From positions 372,001 through 436,000 of the forward strand of contig JPHH03000002.1 of the NCBI GenBank assembly GCA_000750105.3: a stretch of DNA of 64,000 nt, written 5' to 3'. The notes beneath the pieces are model-generated. The model worked only from the letters and a program-made list of their open reading frames with translations, had not been told where the DNA came from and did no database searches. The position numbers and the translations under genes are program-made. Positions 44,972-55,300 of this stretch are shown piece by piece. The first letter of the stretch is position 1, and each line of letters begins with the position of its first letter. This DNA is from Tolypocladium sp. Sup5 PDA-1. Its lineage: Eukaryota > Ascomycota > Sordariomycetes > Hypocreales > Ophiocordycipitaceae.

Positions 44972-46702
44972 ATGGGCATCTCTTTCTTGCTCTCCCCAGT
45001 GCCAACGCCAACCTTTACGCCGGAGGGAACGGGCTTGGCGTGGCAGAGGCCTTCGCCGACAGACCCACAAATTCACGGGCTCCCGGCCGGCTGCCACCGT
45101 CCAAGCTCCCGATCCTTTACCATACAGAGCATTCTTGATGACAACACGCACAAGACGCCCGAAGAAACGACAGAATGCGCCACCGAAGAAAGCGAAACAC
45201 CAAGCATGGCGGATGCCGTGCCCGCCGGCTTGGCCCGTGTCGTGGTCAACATGCAGCAGCACTTTGCCGAGGAACTGGAGACCGTGTCGGCTCGGGTTGG
45301 CCAAGTGATGAGAGAGCTGCAGGAAGCTCGGGCCGAGAACGAAGAGCTTCGCAGGCGGCTTGATATTCAGGTTGAAATCCTGAACGGAGTAGTCGACTTG
45401 ATCACGGAGGACCGATATGGACCCGTAGGCGAATCGGTGACCCTGCCGGACCTGACTGTGAAGCAAGCGGCTGGCACTGAGCAGGCAGTGGGCAGTGAAC
45501 ATCAGGGCCCAAGAACGCAAGAGGCCCAGCCGTTGCCAAGTTTGCCGACAATTGGGGCGCCGAAACGCGTGGGAACTCTTCCGTCGGTGCAATTCAGGAG
45601 TGACGCACCCTCTGAGCAAGATTTCTCCTCTCCGCAAGTTTCTCCCACTGCGCAAGTCGGGCCCTCTCGTTCAAACAGCCCTCACCAAACAAGATCAACG
45701 ACTGCAACAAAGAGAAAAGAGGACAGCTTCATTCCTCCCACGGCAACTCTCGACACGAGAATCACCCGCGGCGCCAGTCTCGGGGCCTCGAAAAGGAGAA
45801 GGTCAACCCCCCCTTCGTGGCCAAAGTCGACGTCCATTTCAGAAGGATCCACAAAGGAGAATCTGGATCACGACTTGACCGACTCCGAGTATCACCATAA
45901 AACTCGACAATCCCGTTCTCGATCAGTTGCTGGCTACATGGAGACGGACGATCGCACTACGGAAGCGACAACGGCGAGACCGCAAATCATGAGCCCTCAG
46001 ACTACAGCTTGGAGGGCTGTCAACGATATGGAGCCACTAGAGCAGGGCGATGCCTCTCGAGAACAATCTCCGAGCGATGGAGCCCATTCTCAATCCGAGT
46101 TCGACGCCGACTGGCCGGGCGAGGAATACGACATGGACTCCGCCAGCCGCACCTCAACCACAGCTCCCTCAACCTCAGCTTCCTCGCTCCCCACGCCCTC
46201 CGATACCCAATCCGAGAACCCCATAGACATCAGCACCCTGCCCGACCTCCCACCCCCCAGCCGCACGGCTCGCTACTCCGGCCCCCGTCGGACAACAGCC
46301 CGTTACGCCAGCGGCCCGCCCGGCCACCCGCTCCGCTACCACCGCATGGGCCGCAGCGTCGCCGGCGTGTGGAAGGAGTGGAAGCACGGCGCGCACGGCA
46401 ACCCGCCCGTGGGAGCCCTCGAGGCGCGCTACGGCACGGGCTGGCGCGCGGGGACGCTCCAGGAGCGCAAGTACGGCAGCAACTGGGTGGCGGTGCGCAA
46501 GATCGTCGTCGAGTACGTGGAGGCCATGTGCGAGGACAAGGGGCTCACGTCCAAGGAGGCGGTCCGGCAGCTTGATGACAGGGTCGATGGGCGGATGCAG
46601 GAGCTTGATCAAGGTCCTGAGGGTCAAGAAGGACCCTTTCGAGGCGATCAAGGAAAGGGGCCTGGAATAGCGGCCATGGACACGGCCCCATCCTGTAAGT
46701 AG
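44972..46702 (+). CDS. GCR1_C-domain DNA-binding protein with N-terminal coiled coil
   Basis: A single exon, 576 aa from MGISFLLSPVPTPTFTPEGT; the frame is open 83 codons further up, so the start is uncertain. Residues near 80-140 hold a coiled coil (QQHFAEELETVSARVGQVMR, ELQEARAENEELRRRLDIQV). A long Ser/Thr/Pro-rich disordered middle has a basic patch (SKRRRSTPP). The C-terminal domain, SVAGVWKEWKHGAHGNPPVG with LEARYGTGWR and VAVRKIVVEYVEAM, matches the GCR1_C pattern: Trp-x-Glu-Trp, the Gly-Asn-Pro-Pro turn, and the Leu-Glu-x-x-Tyr-Gly-x-x-Trp-Arg helix. Yeast Gcr1 uses this to bind CT boxes of glycolytic genes, and the same fold occurs in Crypton-type elements. No recombinase domain is present here, so I call it a cellular regulator or recycled domain. 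Confidence 0.75.
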   Translation: MGISFLLSPVPTPTFTPEGTGLAWQRPSPTDPQIHGLPAGCHRPSSRSFTIQSILDDNTHKTPEETTECATEESETPSMADAVPAGLARVVVNMQQHFAEELETVSARVGQVMRELQEARAENEELRRRLDIQVEILNGVVDLITEDRYGPVGESVTLPDLTVKQAAGTEQAVGSEHQGPRTQEAQPLPSLPTIGAPKRVGTLPSVQFRSDAPSEQDFSSPQVSPTAQVGPSRSNSPHQTRSTTATKRKEDSFIPPTATLDTRITRGASLGASKRRRSTPPSWPKSTSISEGSTKENLDHDLTDSEYHHKTRQSRSRSVAGYMETDDRTTEATTARPQIMSPQTTAWRAVNDMEPLEQGDASREQSPSDGAHSQSEFDADWPGEEYDMDSASRTSTTAPSTSASSLPTPSDTQSENPIDISTLPDLPPPSRTARYSGPRRTTARYASGPPGHPLRYHRMGRSVAGVWKEWKHGAHGNPPVGALEARYGTGWRAGTLQERKYGSNWVAVRKIVVEYVEAMCEDKGLTSKEAVRQLDDRVDGRMQELDQGPEGQEGPFRGDQGKGPGIAAMDTAPSCK

Positions 46703-46896
46703 TCCTGCTGAGGCTGTAGGCTGAGAAATACCCAACTCGTATTTTTGTCCATGTAAGCCATTGCCACATCGTGATATTCACAGGTGCATCAATGCTTGCA
46801 GAGTAAGTCGCAGAGCAAGTTTCAAGTGCAAGCTGATTAGGTACTGACAGGAGATCGGATGCAACATTACAACAGGGGCAACCTCGTTGCACCAAA

Positions 46897-48270
46897 TTAA
46901 AGCCGATTCGCCCTCGCCTTGACCTTGACATCAAAGTCAATCGGCCGGACGTTGAACCACCCATCCATCTCCAGCTTGTACCCCGGGTCCGCCATCTCAA
47001 GGTCCAGCTCGCGCAGCATCATGGCCAGCACGGCCACGCTCCACTGCCACGCGTAGTGTTTGCCGATGCACACGCGCTTCCCGTTGCCGAACCACTTCTT
47101 CGCGCCCGGCGGGAGGGCCTCGAAGGCCTCGCCCATCATGCGCTCCGGCTTGAACGCCAGCGGGTCCTCGAAGACGGCCGCGTCGCGGTTCACGCCGGCC
47201 ATGACGATGATCATCGCCTGGTTGTGCGCGACCTGGTACTTGCCGCCGGCGAGGAGCACGGGGCTCTTGTCCTTGCTCGGTATCGGCTCGATGTTGAAGC
47301 CCGGGGCGGCAAAGGACAGGCGCAGGGACTCGCGGATAATCCCCTCGACGTAATGTAGCTGCTCGAGGTGTGCGTGCGTAAACTCGCCCGTTCCGATGAC
47401 CGAGTCGAGCTCCCTTCGCGCCTTGGTGATGACCTCTGGGTTCTTGAGGAGAAGAAAGATTGCCGTCGCGAGCAAGCATGGCGCGGTGCTTGATCCAATT
47501 GGCATCGTCACGATCTCGTCAATGACCTGAGAGTCGGTCAGGGCTTTGCCGGTCTCGGGGTCCTTGCCGTTCATCATCGCGGCAAGCATGTCCTGGCGGT
47601 CTGTCGGGTGTTCCTCGCGATATTTCACAATGTCTGCGGCGTACGTCCGCAGCGTCTTGATGGCCGACTTGAACTTGCCCCTGTAGACGAGCCAGTTGAC
47701 GACGCTCGGCCTGGTGGGACGCATGATGGCCTCTGTGGTCGAGTCTTCCATGGCCTGGAGCACTGGATGCTCTGGTCCACCCAGACAGTTCAATCTCTTG
47801 CCGAACTGTGTAAGCGTTACCGCTTCGAGGTTGAGCCTGCCCAGGTCCTTGAACGGAGAGACAGGCTTGCCCGACCCCCTCCACAGATCGAAGAGCTCGG
47901 CGGCCGTGTCGCGCATCTCGTCGAACCGCCCGGCCAGGGCATTCGGCTGCAGCTGGGGGGCAATTATGCGGTGCGCAATTCCCCAGCTCGCCTCGTTGTC
48001 GTAGGCCGAGAATAGGGAGTCATGGACCGCCTCTCGGATCTCGACGATGGGTCCTCCGACATACTTGCGGAACCTCTTCTCGTCACATATCTCCTGCGCC
48101 AGGGCGACGCTCGCAATGAAGACAATGGTCTGACCAAAGACTTTGATCTGGAATATTTCGCCGTACTGCTCGGCGAGCTTCTTGAGCGAGGCCCATGTGT
48201 TGCTGGGAGTAACATCAAAGATATTACCCAGGATGGGCACACCAGACGGTCGAGGAATCGGCTGCGACAT
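46897..48270 (-). CDS. Cytochrome P450, CYP505-like haem domain without reductase
   Basis: Intronless, 457 aa. There is no N-terminal membrane anchor; it starts MSQPIPRPSGVPILGNIFDV, like the self-sufficient CYP505/P450foxy group. The ExxR motif is in GIIRESLRLSF. The meander and haem loop read LPPGAKKWFGNGKRVCIGKH, with the haem-ligand Cys. In the I helix the usual (A/G)Gx(E/D)T(T/S) reads IGSSTA: the Thr is kept but the acidic residue is Ser, so oxygen activation may differ. CYP505 proteins usually carry a fused reductase (about 1,050 aa); here the frame stops after the haem domain, 194 bases before the convergent neighbour. It borders the PKS/alpha-oxoamine synthase cluster. In the fumonisin cluster the FUM6 enzyme is a CYP505, making this a candidate tailoring oxidase. 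Confidence 0.88.
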   Translation of the reverse strand: MSQPIPRPSGVPILGNIFDVTPSNTWASLKKLAEQYGEIFQIKVFGQTIVFIASVALAQEICDEKRFRKYVGGPIVEIREAVHDSLFSAYDNEASWGIAHRIIAPQLQPNALAGRFDEMRDTAAELFDLWRGSGKPVSPFKDLGRLNLEAVTLTQFGKRLNCLGGPEHPVLQAMEDSTTEAIMRPTRPSVVNWLVYRGKFKSAIKTLRTYAADIVKYREEHPTDRQDMLAAMMNGKDPETGKALTDSQVIDEIVTMPIGSSTAPCLLATAIFLLLKNPEVITKARRELDSVIGTGEFTHAHLEQLHYVEGIIRESLRLSFAAPGFNIEPIPSKDKSPVLLAGGKYQVAHNQAMIIVMAGVNRDAAVFEDPLAFKPERMMGEAFEALPPGAKKWFGNGKRVCIGKHYAWQWSVAVLAMMLRELDLEMADPGYKLEMDGWFNVRPIDFDVKVKARANRL

Positions 48271-49523
48271 GGTGATTCAATGTGGGCATGAATGAAAGAC
48301 GAGCCAGAGCTGTCGCCATGGTCTGGGCCCAGCTCGATTCATATGGGCACAGAGACAGTGGCAGAGCTGAGAAGGGGACGCACGCATCTGCGGTGAACCC
48401 CAGCAACCACCATCCATTGAATGAACTGACAACTCACACATGCAGCCGCCGCGGATCAGCAGTGAAACCCAGCGGCTGGGCCCAGTTGGGATAGCCACAT
48501 CGTCAACCCTTCGTCCGCGGCCCCGGATTCCAGGCGCTCGCGAGGTTCAGTACGTTGACGTCGCGCCATTGTCCACGCTGGAGAGAACTCTTCGAGCTGC
48601 CATAATCGTGCCCGTGCCGCCTGCTCGTGTTAAGAACAACACTCTCGCCTGTCTGGCAAGGGTAATAAGTCATCGGCACATCGTGAGGCTTGCATTAGCG
48701 TCCCGTGTTGACAAGGGCCGTGCCGACGGGATGAAAGAGGAGCAAGCGGAACGGGAGTGTGACCAGCCAGCCATCGTCGCATGCCTGCCGTCCCAGTGGT
48801 CCCGCTGACATTGTATTGCAAAAGCAATGCTTTTATTGGCGCAAATCTCGCGAGTCGGGTGGCTTTCCCAGTGCAGACAGCCCTTGCCGAACGCGGGAAC
48901 GATGCGATGCACCGTTGAAGCTGAACAGTCGGAGCGTGGTGCTAATAGCCGAGTGGATTGATCTGGAGTCGGATGCCAGACCGTCGCTAAGGGTCATCGT
49001 GGACGGTGTTCATTAGTCCCATGATGCACAGAGATCTGTCAGAAGAGGTGGCTCTTCCGTGCTGTCGAATGGTCACGAATTGAGGTGAAAAAGAGGCTCG
49101 TTACGCAGTCAACTATGCGATAGAATTGATAATGATCTCGTCACTGATTATGCCCGTGTTAACCGCCTCTATAGCTATTAAAGCTATTGAGGGAAAAGTC
49201 TATATCGCGAGGTCACGTATAGGCTACTTTTATAGGCGTTGAGTAGAGCCCTTAATCTCCCCCGCATGGGAGCTCTGATGATACCTTATGTGTTAACTTA
49301 GGGCATGCCTTAATAGGCAACTGACGACCTGAGGCCGGATCACGTGGCATAATCTTGCACGGGACACGTCATCAGTCTGGTGTGTCAGCGGTGAAGCTTT
49401 ACCTCTTCTTAGGATTCACCCTTCAAGCATCGGGGTGGTTGCCAATGAATATGCTCTTACAATAACTGTCTGTTTGATCCCCAAAACGCTTCGGCTCAGC
49501 GCAATTCGCTCGCGGGGGTCTTC
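48271..49523. other. Divergent 1.25-kb spacer between P450 and regulator, with an AT-rich patch
   Basis: About 49080-49330 is conspicuously A/T-rich and rich in TA/TATA dinucleotides (CTATAGCTATTAAAGCTATT), unlike the flanks, and may be a short repeat altered by repeat-induced point mutation. No gene or clear motif elsewhere. Confidence 0.45.
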
Positions 49524-52191
49524 ATGATGCTCCCAGCCGAGGCGACAACGCTCAGGATGAACAGGTCCTGCGATCGGTGCAGGCTCCGCAAAGTCCGCTG
49601 TATCGGTATAGAACCAAGTCCAACTGCATGTTCCATCGCTGAGCAAGGGCTAACACGGTCGACGCGGTTACGCATTAGTACCTCCAACGCCACCGGGGGA
49701 ACCGTCAACGTGTATCCATTGTATCGTGAGGATATCCATCCTCCTTACCGTCACCTCATCCCTGACGCTCATCCTGTCAGAATCGCCACGAGACCTGTCA
49801 TTTTAGCCCTTTAAGACGTAAATTTCGGGTTCAAAATCCGCGTTCGTAACCACTGCCTGGTACTCTACCATCTCTAGGTGCACTTGTTGACAATGCCAAG
49901 TACCTGCCTTGCTTTCTACCGAACCTTCCGGGACGGGGGAAAATGATCTCCTGATCGACCGTATCTTGAGATGCGGTCCCCAAGACGTCGTCTTGTGTGA
50001 CGAGTCCGTCGTTATTAAGGTACGAACCTGGAAGCATGTGTATCCCGAAACTATTGAAGTCCCTTCACTCACGCCAATCCACCTACAGGCAAACAATGAG
50101 CGAAGTGAGTTTACATCTTGCTTCAGTCCGTATTCGCCTCCTCAAACGTCTCTAGTGACAAGCTCGGGAATGGCCTTCTTCTCGGATCAGCGGGTGAGTG
50201 CGTTGACGAACAGGATCGGGACGGACGGGCTCAGAGAACTCGTCGAAAACTTGGACAGCTTGATAAGGAAACGAGTCTGCGAAAACAACAACTCAAGGCC
50301 CCTGATTGAACTCCGGCAGCCGGTCGCGCGGGTAGACTTGGCATCGAACGAGGCCAAGGCGTTTATCCAAGGTCAGTTTCGACTTGCCCGCAGGCTACGA
50401 CTAGCGACTTATTAGGATCAAAACAATCCGTAGCGTATTTCGAGCATATCCACCCCGTTTATCCCTTTCTGGACCAAGATGAGTTCGTGGCCAGCGCCTT
50501 TGGCCGCCACTCCCACGAAATGTTGCAGGCCAGCAAGCCGTTTTCCGCCCTCTATCATGCGATCTTGGCTTTGGGTAGCCAGTATCATCAATGTGGCAGC
50601 TTTGCACCAGAGTCGGGTAGAGCGTGGGACATATTTCAGATCTGCCTGGGTCATATGTCCGACCTCTTGGTTGCTCCATACTCTCTGGTCCATCTTCAGG
50701 TATTCCGATAGCTGCACTAGCCCACAGTGTTTTGTACTGTTCTAACACAAAATCATGCAGGCCCTCATTGCAATGGTGGGGATCGCTACTCATAATACTT
50801 GCTATGCTAGATGTCAAGATGTCAAGGACTAACGCTGGCGATAGGCAATCTTTGCCATGAACGCGTGCTGTCTTCAACTTGATCAAGCATTGGTATACGA
50901 GGCTGCCAGGATGGCACAAAGTTTACTGTATCACAAATCATCCAATGCCGAAGCAGGCCACTTGAAGGCGTTCTGGACGATATACTACATGGAGAAGAGC
51001 GCGGCGTTCTCCGATAGCAACAGCTCGGTAAGTCCAGGGTTTGTTGCAATTGCGCCGACTTGTGCTAAGCAGAGTTTAGGTCCTCGCCGATGAGGATATC
51101 GGCCAAATCATCCCTGCGGCACCGGAATCCGTGTTTGGAGATTACGACTGGTTTCTGTCTGCGATTCGCCTGGGCAGGCTCTCATCGATCGCGTACTCTA
51201 CTCTGTTTTCGACACAGGCAACCTGGAGGGCGAAGGAGTCTTGCCTCGAGTCCATCAAGAGCGTCAGACGTACCCTCGAAGAATGGCGATTATCGGTGCC
51301 CGTTGCGTTCCGGCCAAGGGAAGTACTGCAGCTAAATCAGTCGGCAAGCGCAAGCAGAAAGCTCGTCACCATTCAGACGCAGTATTCGTACTACAACCTG
51401 GTCATTGCCTTGGAGAGACTATCCCTTCATGTCGAACCCGACGAGAACATTGACCGGGAAGGTAGCAAGTGGAACTTGATGCACGCGGCACGGGCTGTCA
51501 TTGAGCTTACTCCGTTCATCGACATTGAGCCGTATGTGCCTATCTTGTAAGTCAGGCCGAGGAGCATGAACCGTGCGGGCAGAATTTCTAACATTGGCGA
51601 CTCGCTCAGTGTGGCTGGTATCATGCCCCTGTCAGCACTCTTCGTTCTTTTCGACTTTGTCATTCATAATCCCTCCCATAGCGAGACCGAAAAGAACCTG
51701 GCGCTCCTCGATCATGTTGCGGCGTACCTCGGTGTGCTTGACTGCTCATCTGAGGGTGCACTGCCAGGAAGCATCATCTCAGAATTCGCCGGCATTGCCC
51801 GACAGTACGTATCCAAGGTTCAGCAGGGGAGTTTTGCGCGACGCAATGGATCCGCGCTGGTGGCTCCTCCGACGCCCGACATGTGCGAGGGAAAGGAACA
51901 ATTGCGGGACTGGCCGATAGACATGGACCTGGGCGTCCTTTCTGTACGGGACATGCACCTCTGCGAAAATTAGGCGGGATATTGCTAATGCAGAGGTAGG
52001 TACCTTGGACGGATGCGGAGCTCGGCTTTGTTGCGCAGATGTATAGCAGCACAACCCGGGAGACGCCGTTAGAGAGCCTCTCATATCCCGCGTCCCAGAG
52101 CACACCCCCGAATGACAGCCAGATGAGGGAGCTAAAGACCCTTTTCGGCTGGGTATTTCCAGACTGGACGGTCGGCGAAAGCGAAGTCTAG
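49524..52191 (+). CDS. Fungal-specific transcription factor with incomplete Zn(2)Cys(6) cluster
   Basis: A multi-exon gene, start MMLPAEATTLRMNRSCDRCR. The first half of the zinc cluster (CDRCRLRKVRC) is good, but the second half reads ACSIAEQGLTRS, with Ala and Arg where Cys 5 and 6 are expected. The regulatory domain is intact in later exons: FFSDQRVSALTNRIGTDGLR, then HIHPVYPFLDQDEFVASAFG, LKAFWTIYYMEKSAAFSDSN and the last exon with VPWTDAELGFVAQMYSSTTR, stopping at 52189-52191. Clear introns lie at about 50371-50414, 50700-50759, 50787-50844 and 51953-52014; the exon structure between 49700 and 50090 is unresolved. Its end is only 205 bases from the ABC transporter's end, so it is a natural candidate regulator of the cluster, if it still binds DNA. 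Confidence 0.75.
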
Positions 52192-52395
52192 GTACAGAGT
52201 CTCGCAGGCCTTGAGCATGGATCCAAGGTCTGCGAGTCTGATTGTCAATGAACAAATTCTGGGCTTGTGTACAGTATCACGAGGCTTACGAACTTAAACT
52301 AGATGTTGGGTAACGCAAAGGCCATTTGAAAAGCTCTTTGAATTAAGGACCCATTGAGGGTGATTCCTATTGCTCTAGAGTGATCTAACTTTCCA

Positions 52396-55300
52396 TCAAG
52401 CTCGCTTGCTGCCCTTCCCCTTCGGAACTTTGAAGACCCAATACAGTCCCAACGCACCGCCGATATTGAAAAGAATATAGACCCAGACGAGTCCAAAGTC
52501 CCTCCATCTTGTGCCATAGGATATGCCGAATCGAGCGAGGAACTCATTGGTGGTAGCAAGTGGGCAGTACTCGCAGACATTTCGGGCGCCCGGATTCAAT
52601 ACCGACCCTCCCGCTGCCTCGGTAAACGCAGACAGGTAGTCTTGGCATGTCATGTTTCCGGGCGGAGCCATGTGGAGGATCTCGTGCGGCGCACAGGTGA
52701 CGCCCGAGTTGGCAACAGCCGTCGACATTATGCCTCCGAGGAGGTACGTCGCGGGCGAAACGTGGTACATGAAGGTCCAAAACTTGGGGAGATCGGCAAG
52801 CGGAACGCCAACTCTTCCCAACCAATTAGCTTAGTTGCTCGTTTTTGCACTGATGTACCGGAAGCCCGGGTCATCGCCTCGCAGGACATGTACTCACCCG
52901 CATAATAAGATGCAGAGCATCCAAAACAAACTCGTCAGGACGCCAGCCGTCTCCGGTAAATCAATCCAAGAAATGGCAAAGTGGGCGAACGTGCTGGTGA
53001 ATAGCAGGTAAACCCATAGGAACAGAAAGGCAAGGAATCCGCGAACTGCTTGGTCATCGGAGGTGGTGTTTCGGACGAAGCCCACGGGGTAATACCAGCA
53101 AAAGTACATGATGACGGCCATCAAGGTATTCCACCCAAGCTCGACGAGAATGTTGGACACCAAGTATGCTGCGAGTCGCACGAGTTAGCTTCGAGGCGCT
53201 CGGTGAGGTTGGGAGACACTGTGGGCTTGCCTGTCCATTGGTACATCTTCGAGGGCCGCTCGCGCACCTCGTACAGCGCTCGCTGCGGCACGAACATGGG
53301 CATGACTTGCTCATTGATGTTGATGAATAGGACGAGCAGCATAAACATTGCCCAAAGCTGGTTCTGAAGTCCCTGGATGGAGTTGTCGGCTTTGAAGCTG
53401 AAGCCAAGGTAGAGTGACTACCAGACAATGTCAGTCAATGTCGCCAACTCAGTAAAGTGATGAACGCGGCCACTCACAGACAAGGCAATGAGAATTATCT
53501 TGGACCAGATGTAAGTAGGGGACCGCCAAAAGTGCTTCGCGGTGCGCAGCAAAACTTCCAGGAACTGCGTCCGGAAAGGTGCCACGAATTCATCATGCTG
53601 AGAGCCGTCTTCGTGTACGGCGTTGTCCCTCGGAGGACTCGATGCTGGAAGAGCCCGGAGGCGGCCAAGTTCCTTCTTCACAGCTTGGTATTCTCGAGAG
53701 CCACGCCAGATCTGGTGCCAGTCGAGCCCCTTGGAGCCATCGGCGGGCGGCTTGATAACGTGCAGCATCCATTCTGCCGGATTGGCACCCTTCGGGCATG
53801 CCGGGGCGCCATTTCGCTCAAAGTAGCTGACGAGGGTCGAGGCGCCTTTGCCCAGACCTGAGCATGCTCGATTAGCCTCGAACACTGCAAGATGAGCGTC
53901 AAGATTGGGGACTAGAATGACTTACCACCAAAGTAGACCGTCTTTCCCCCAGGGGCAATTAGCAGAATTCGATCAAACTGGCCAAAAAGAATAGCCGATG
54001 GCTGATGGACTGTGCAAAGCACTGCCTGGCCGCTGTTGGTCAACCTTTTGATGAGTTCGGATATGGCCCAGGAAGTCTGCGAGTCTAATCCAGAGGTTGG
54101 CTCATCGAAGAACATCAAGAGCTGCGGTCGAGCAGCTAGCTCCACGCCGATTGTAAGTCTTTTCTGCTGCTCAACGTTGAGGCTCTCTCCTGGAATACCG
54201 ATGATGGCGTCTGCAAACTCTTGCATTTCCAACGTGTCGATGACATGTTCGACGTACTGCAGCTTCTCTGGCCGAGAGATTTCTGCTGATTGCCGAAGCA
54301 GGGCACTAAACTCCAAGGCCTCGCGGACCGTCATGGTGCTGAGATGAAGATCTTGTTGTTGAACATAGCCCACTTTATGCTGAAAGGAAGCGTCCGTTGG
54401 GTTGCCATTGATCATGGTTTCGCCATTGACGACACCGATGGTAACGCGAGTCGCGAGCACGTCGAGTAAGGTCGTTTTTCCGGCTCCGGAAACACCCTTG
54501 GAATTGTTAGCCCAAACTCATATGCATGCTGACACCCGAACAGTTGGACCTGCCATGAGCGCTGTTGACGCGCCTGGTTTCACCCAGCCATCAACGTGAT
54601 CCAACAGACGCCGTTCTTCGCCCTTTAACTTGATGTCATAGCAGAGGCCTTCCCAGTGGAATATATCTGTGCCGGCTGCAATCCCTCCAGTCTCGCCTGG
54701 AGCCCATTTCTTCTCTGCCAAGACGAAGCGGCCCTGCGCTTGATTCTCAGCGTCCAAAGGCTTTGCCTTCTCTGGTTTTAGAGGACCCTTGCCGCGGCGG
54801 AACACTAGAATCTCGCCCATGGTCCTAGTCGGCTTTGCAAGCTCGGCCGCGACAAGGTAGACAGGGAGGAAGAAGGCCAAAAACGCGAAGAGGACACCGA
54901 TGTTTCTGTCTTATAATTAGTTGAAAGCTGGATCCGTAGGCGGGCAGACAATACCGACCTCCATTTGTGGGAGTTCCAGTAGCCAAAGGACAAGTTGATG
55001 TAGTTGTCTCCATTCACCATTAACGAACCAGACTGCGCGCCTACAACGGAGCAGATCTGCGACGCGGACGGAAGGTCTGCGTACCCCGGGCCGTTGGGGA
55101 CCATCTGAGCGCAGGAAAATTCTCGGTTGTGGAACTCATTGACCATAAGTGCCTCGAAACCATATGCCAGCGGGTTTATGTATGTCATCCAGCGCGACCA
55201 CCCAGGCATGAACGCCGTTGGCGTCGTGAAGCCCGTGTAAATCATGAGGCCCAAGCCGAGAACCGCGCTGGGTATCATGGCCTGGTCGGATGTCCTGGTT

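Noticed and set aside
44972..46702. Crypton or Starship-type recombinase, because of the GCR1_C domain
   Set aside because: No tyrosine recombinase motifs (R..HxxR..Y) occur anywhere in the frame or nearby.
50101..50126. Another ultra-short intron (GTGAGT...CAG, 22 nt) in the cluster regulator
   Set aside because: The segment has no stop and reads through in frame, so there is no need to invoke splicing.
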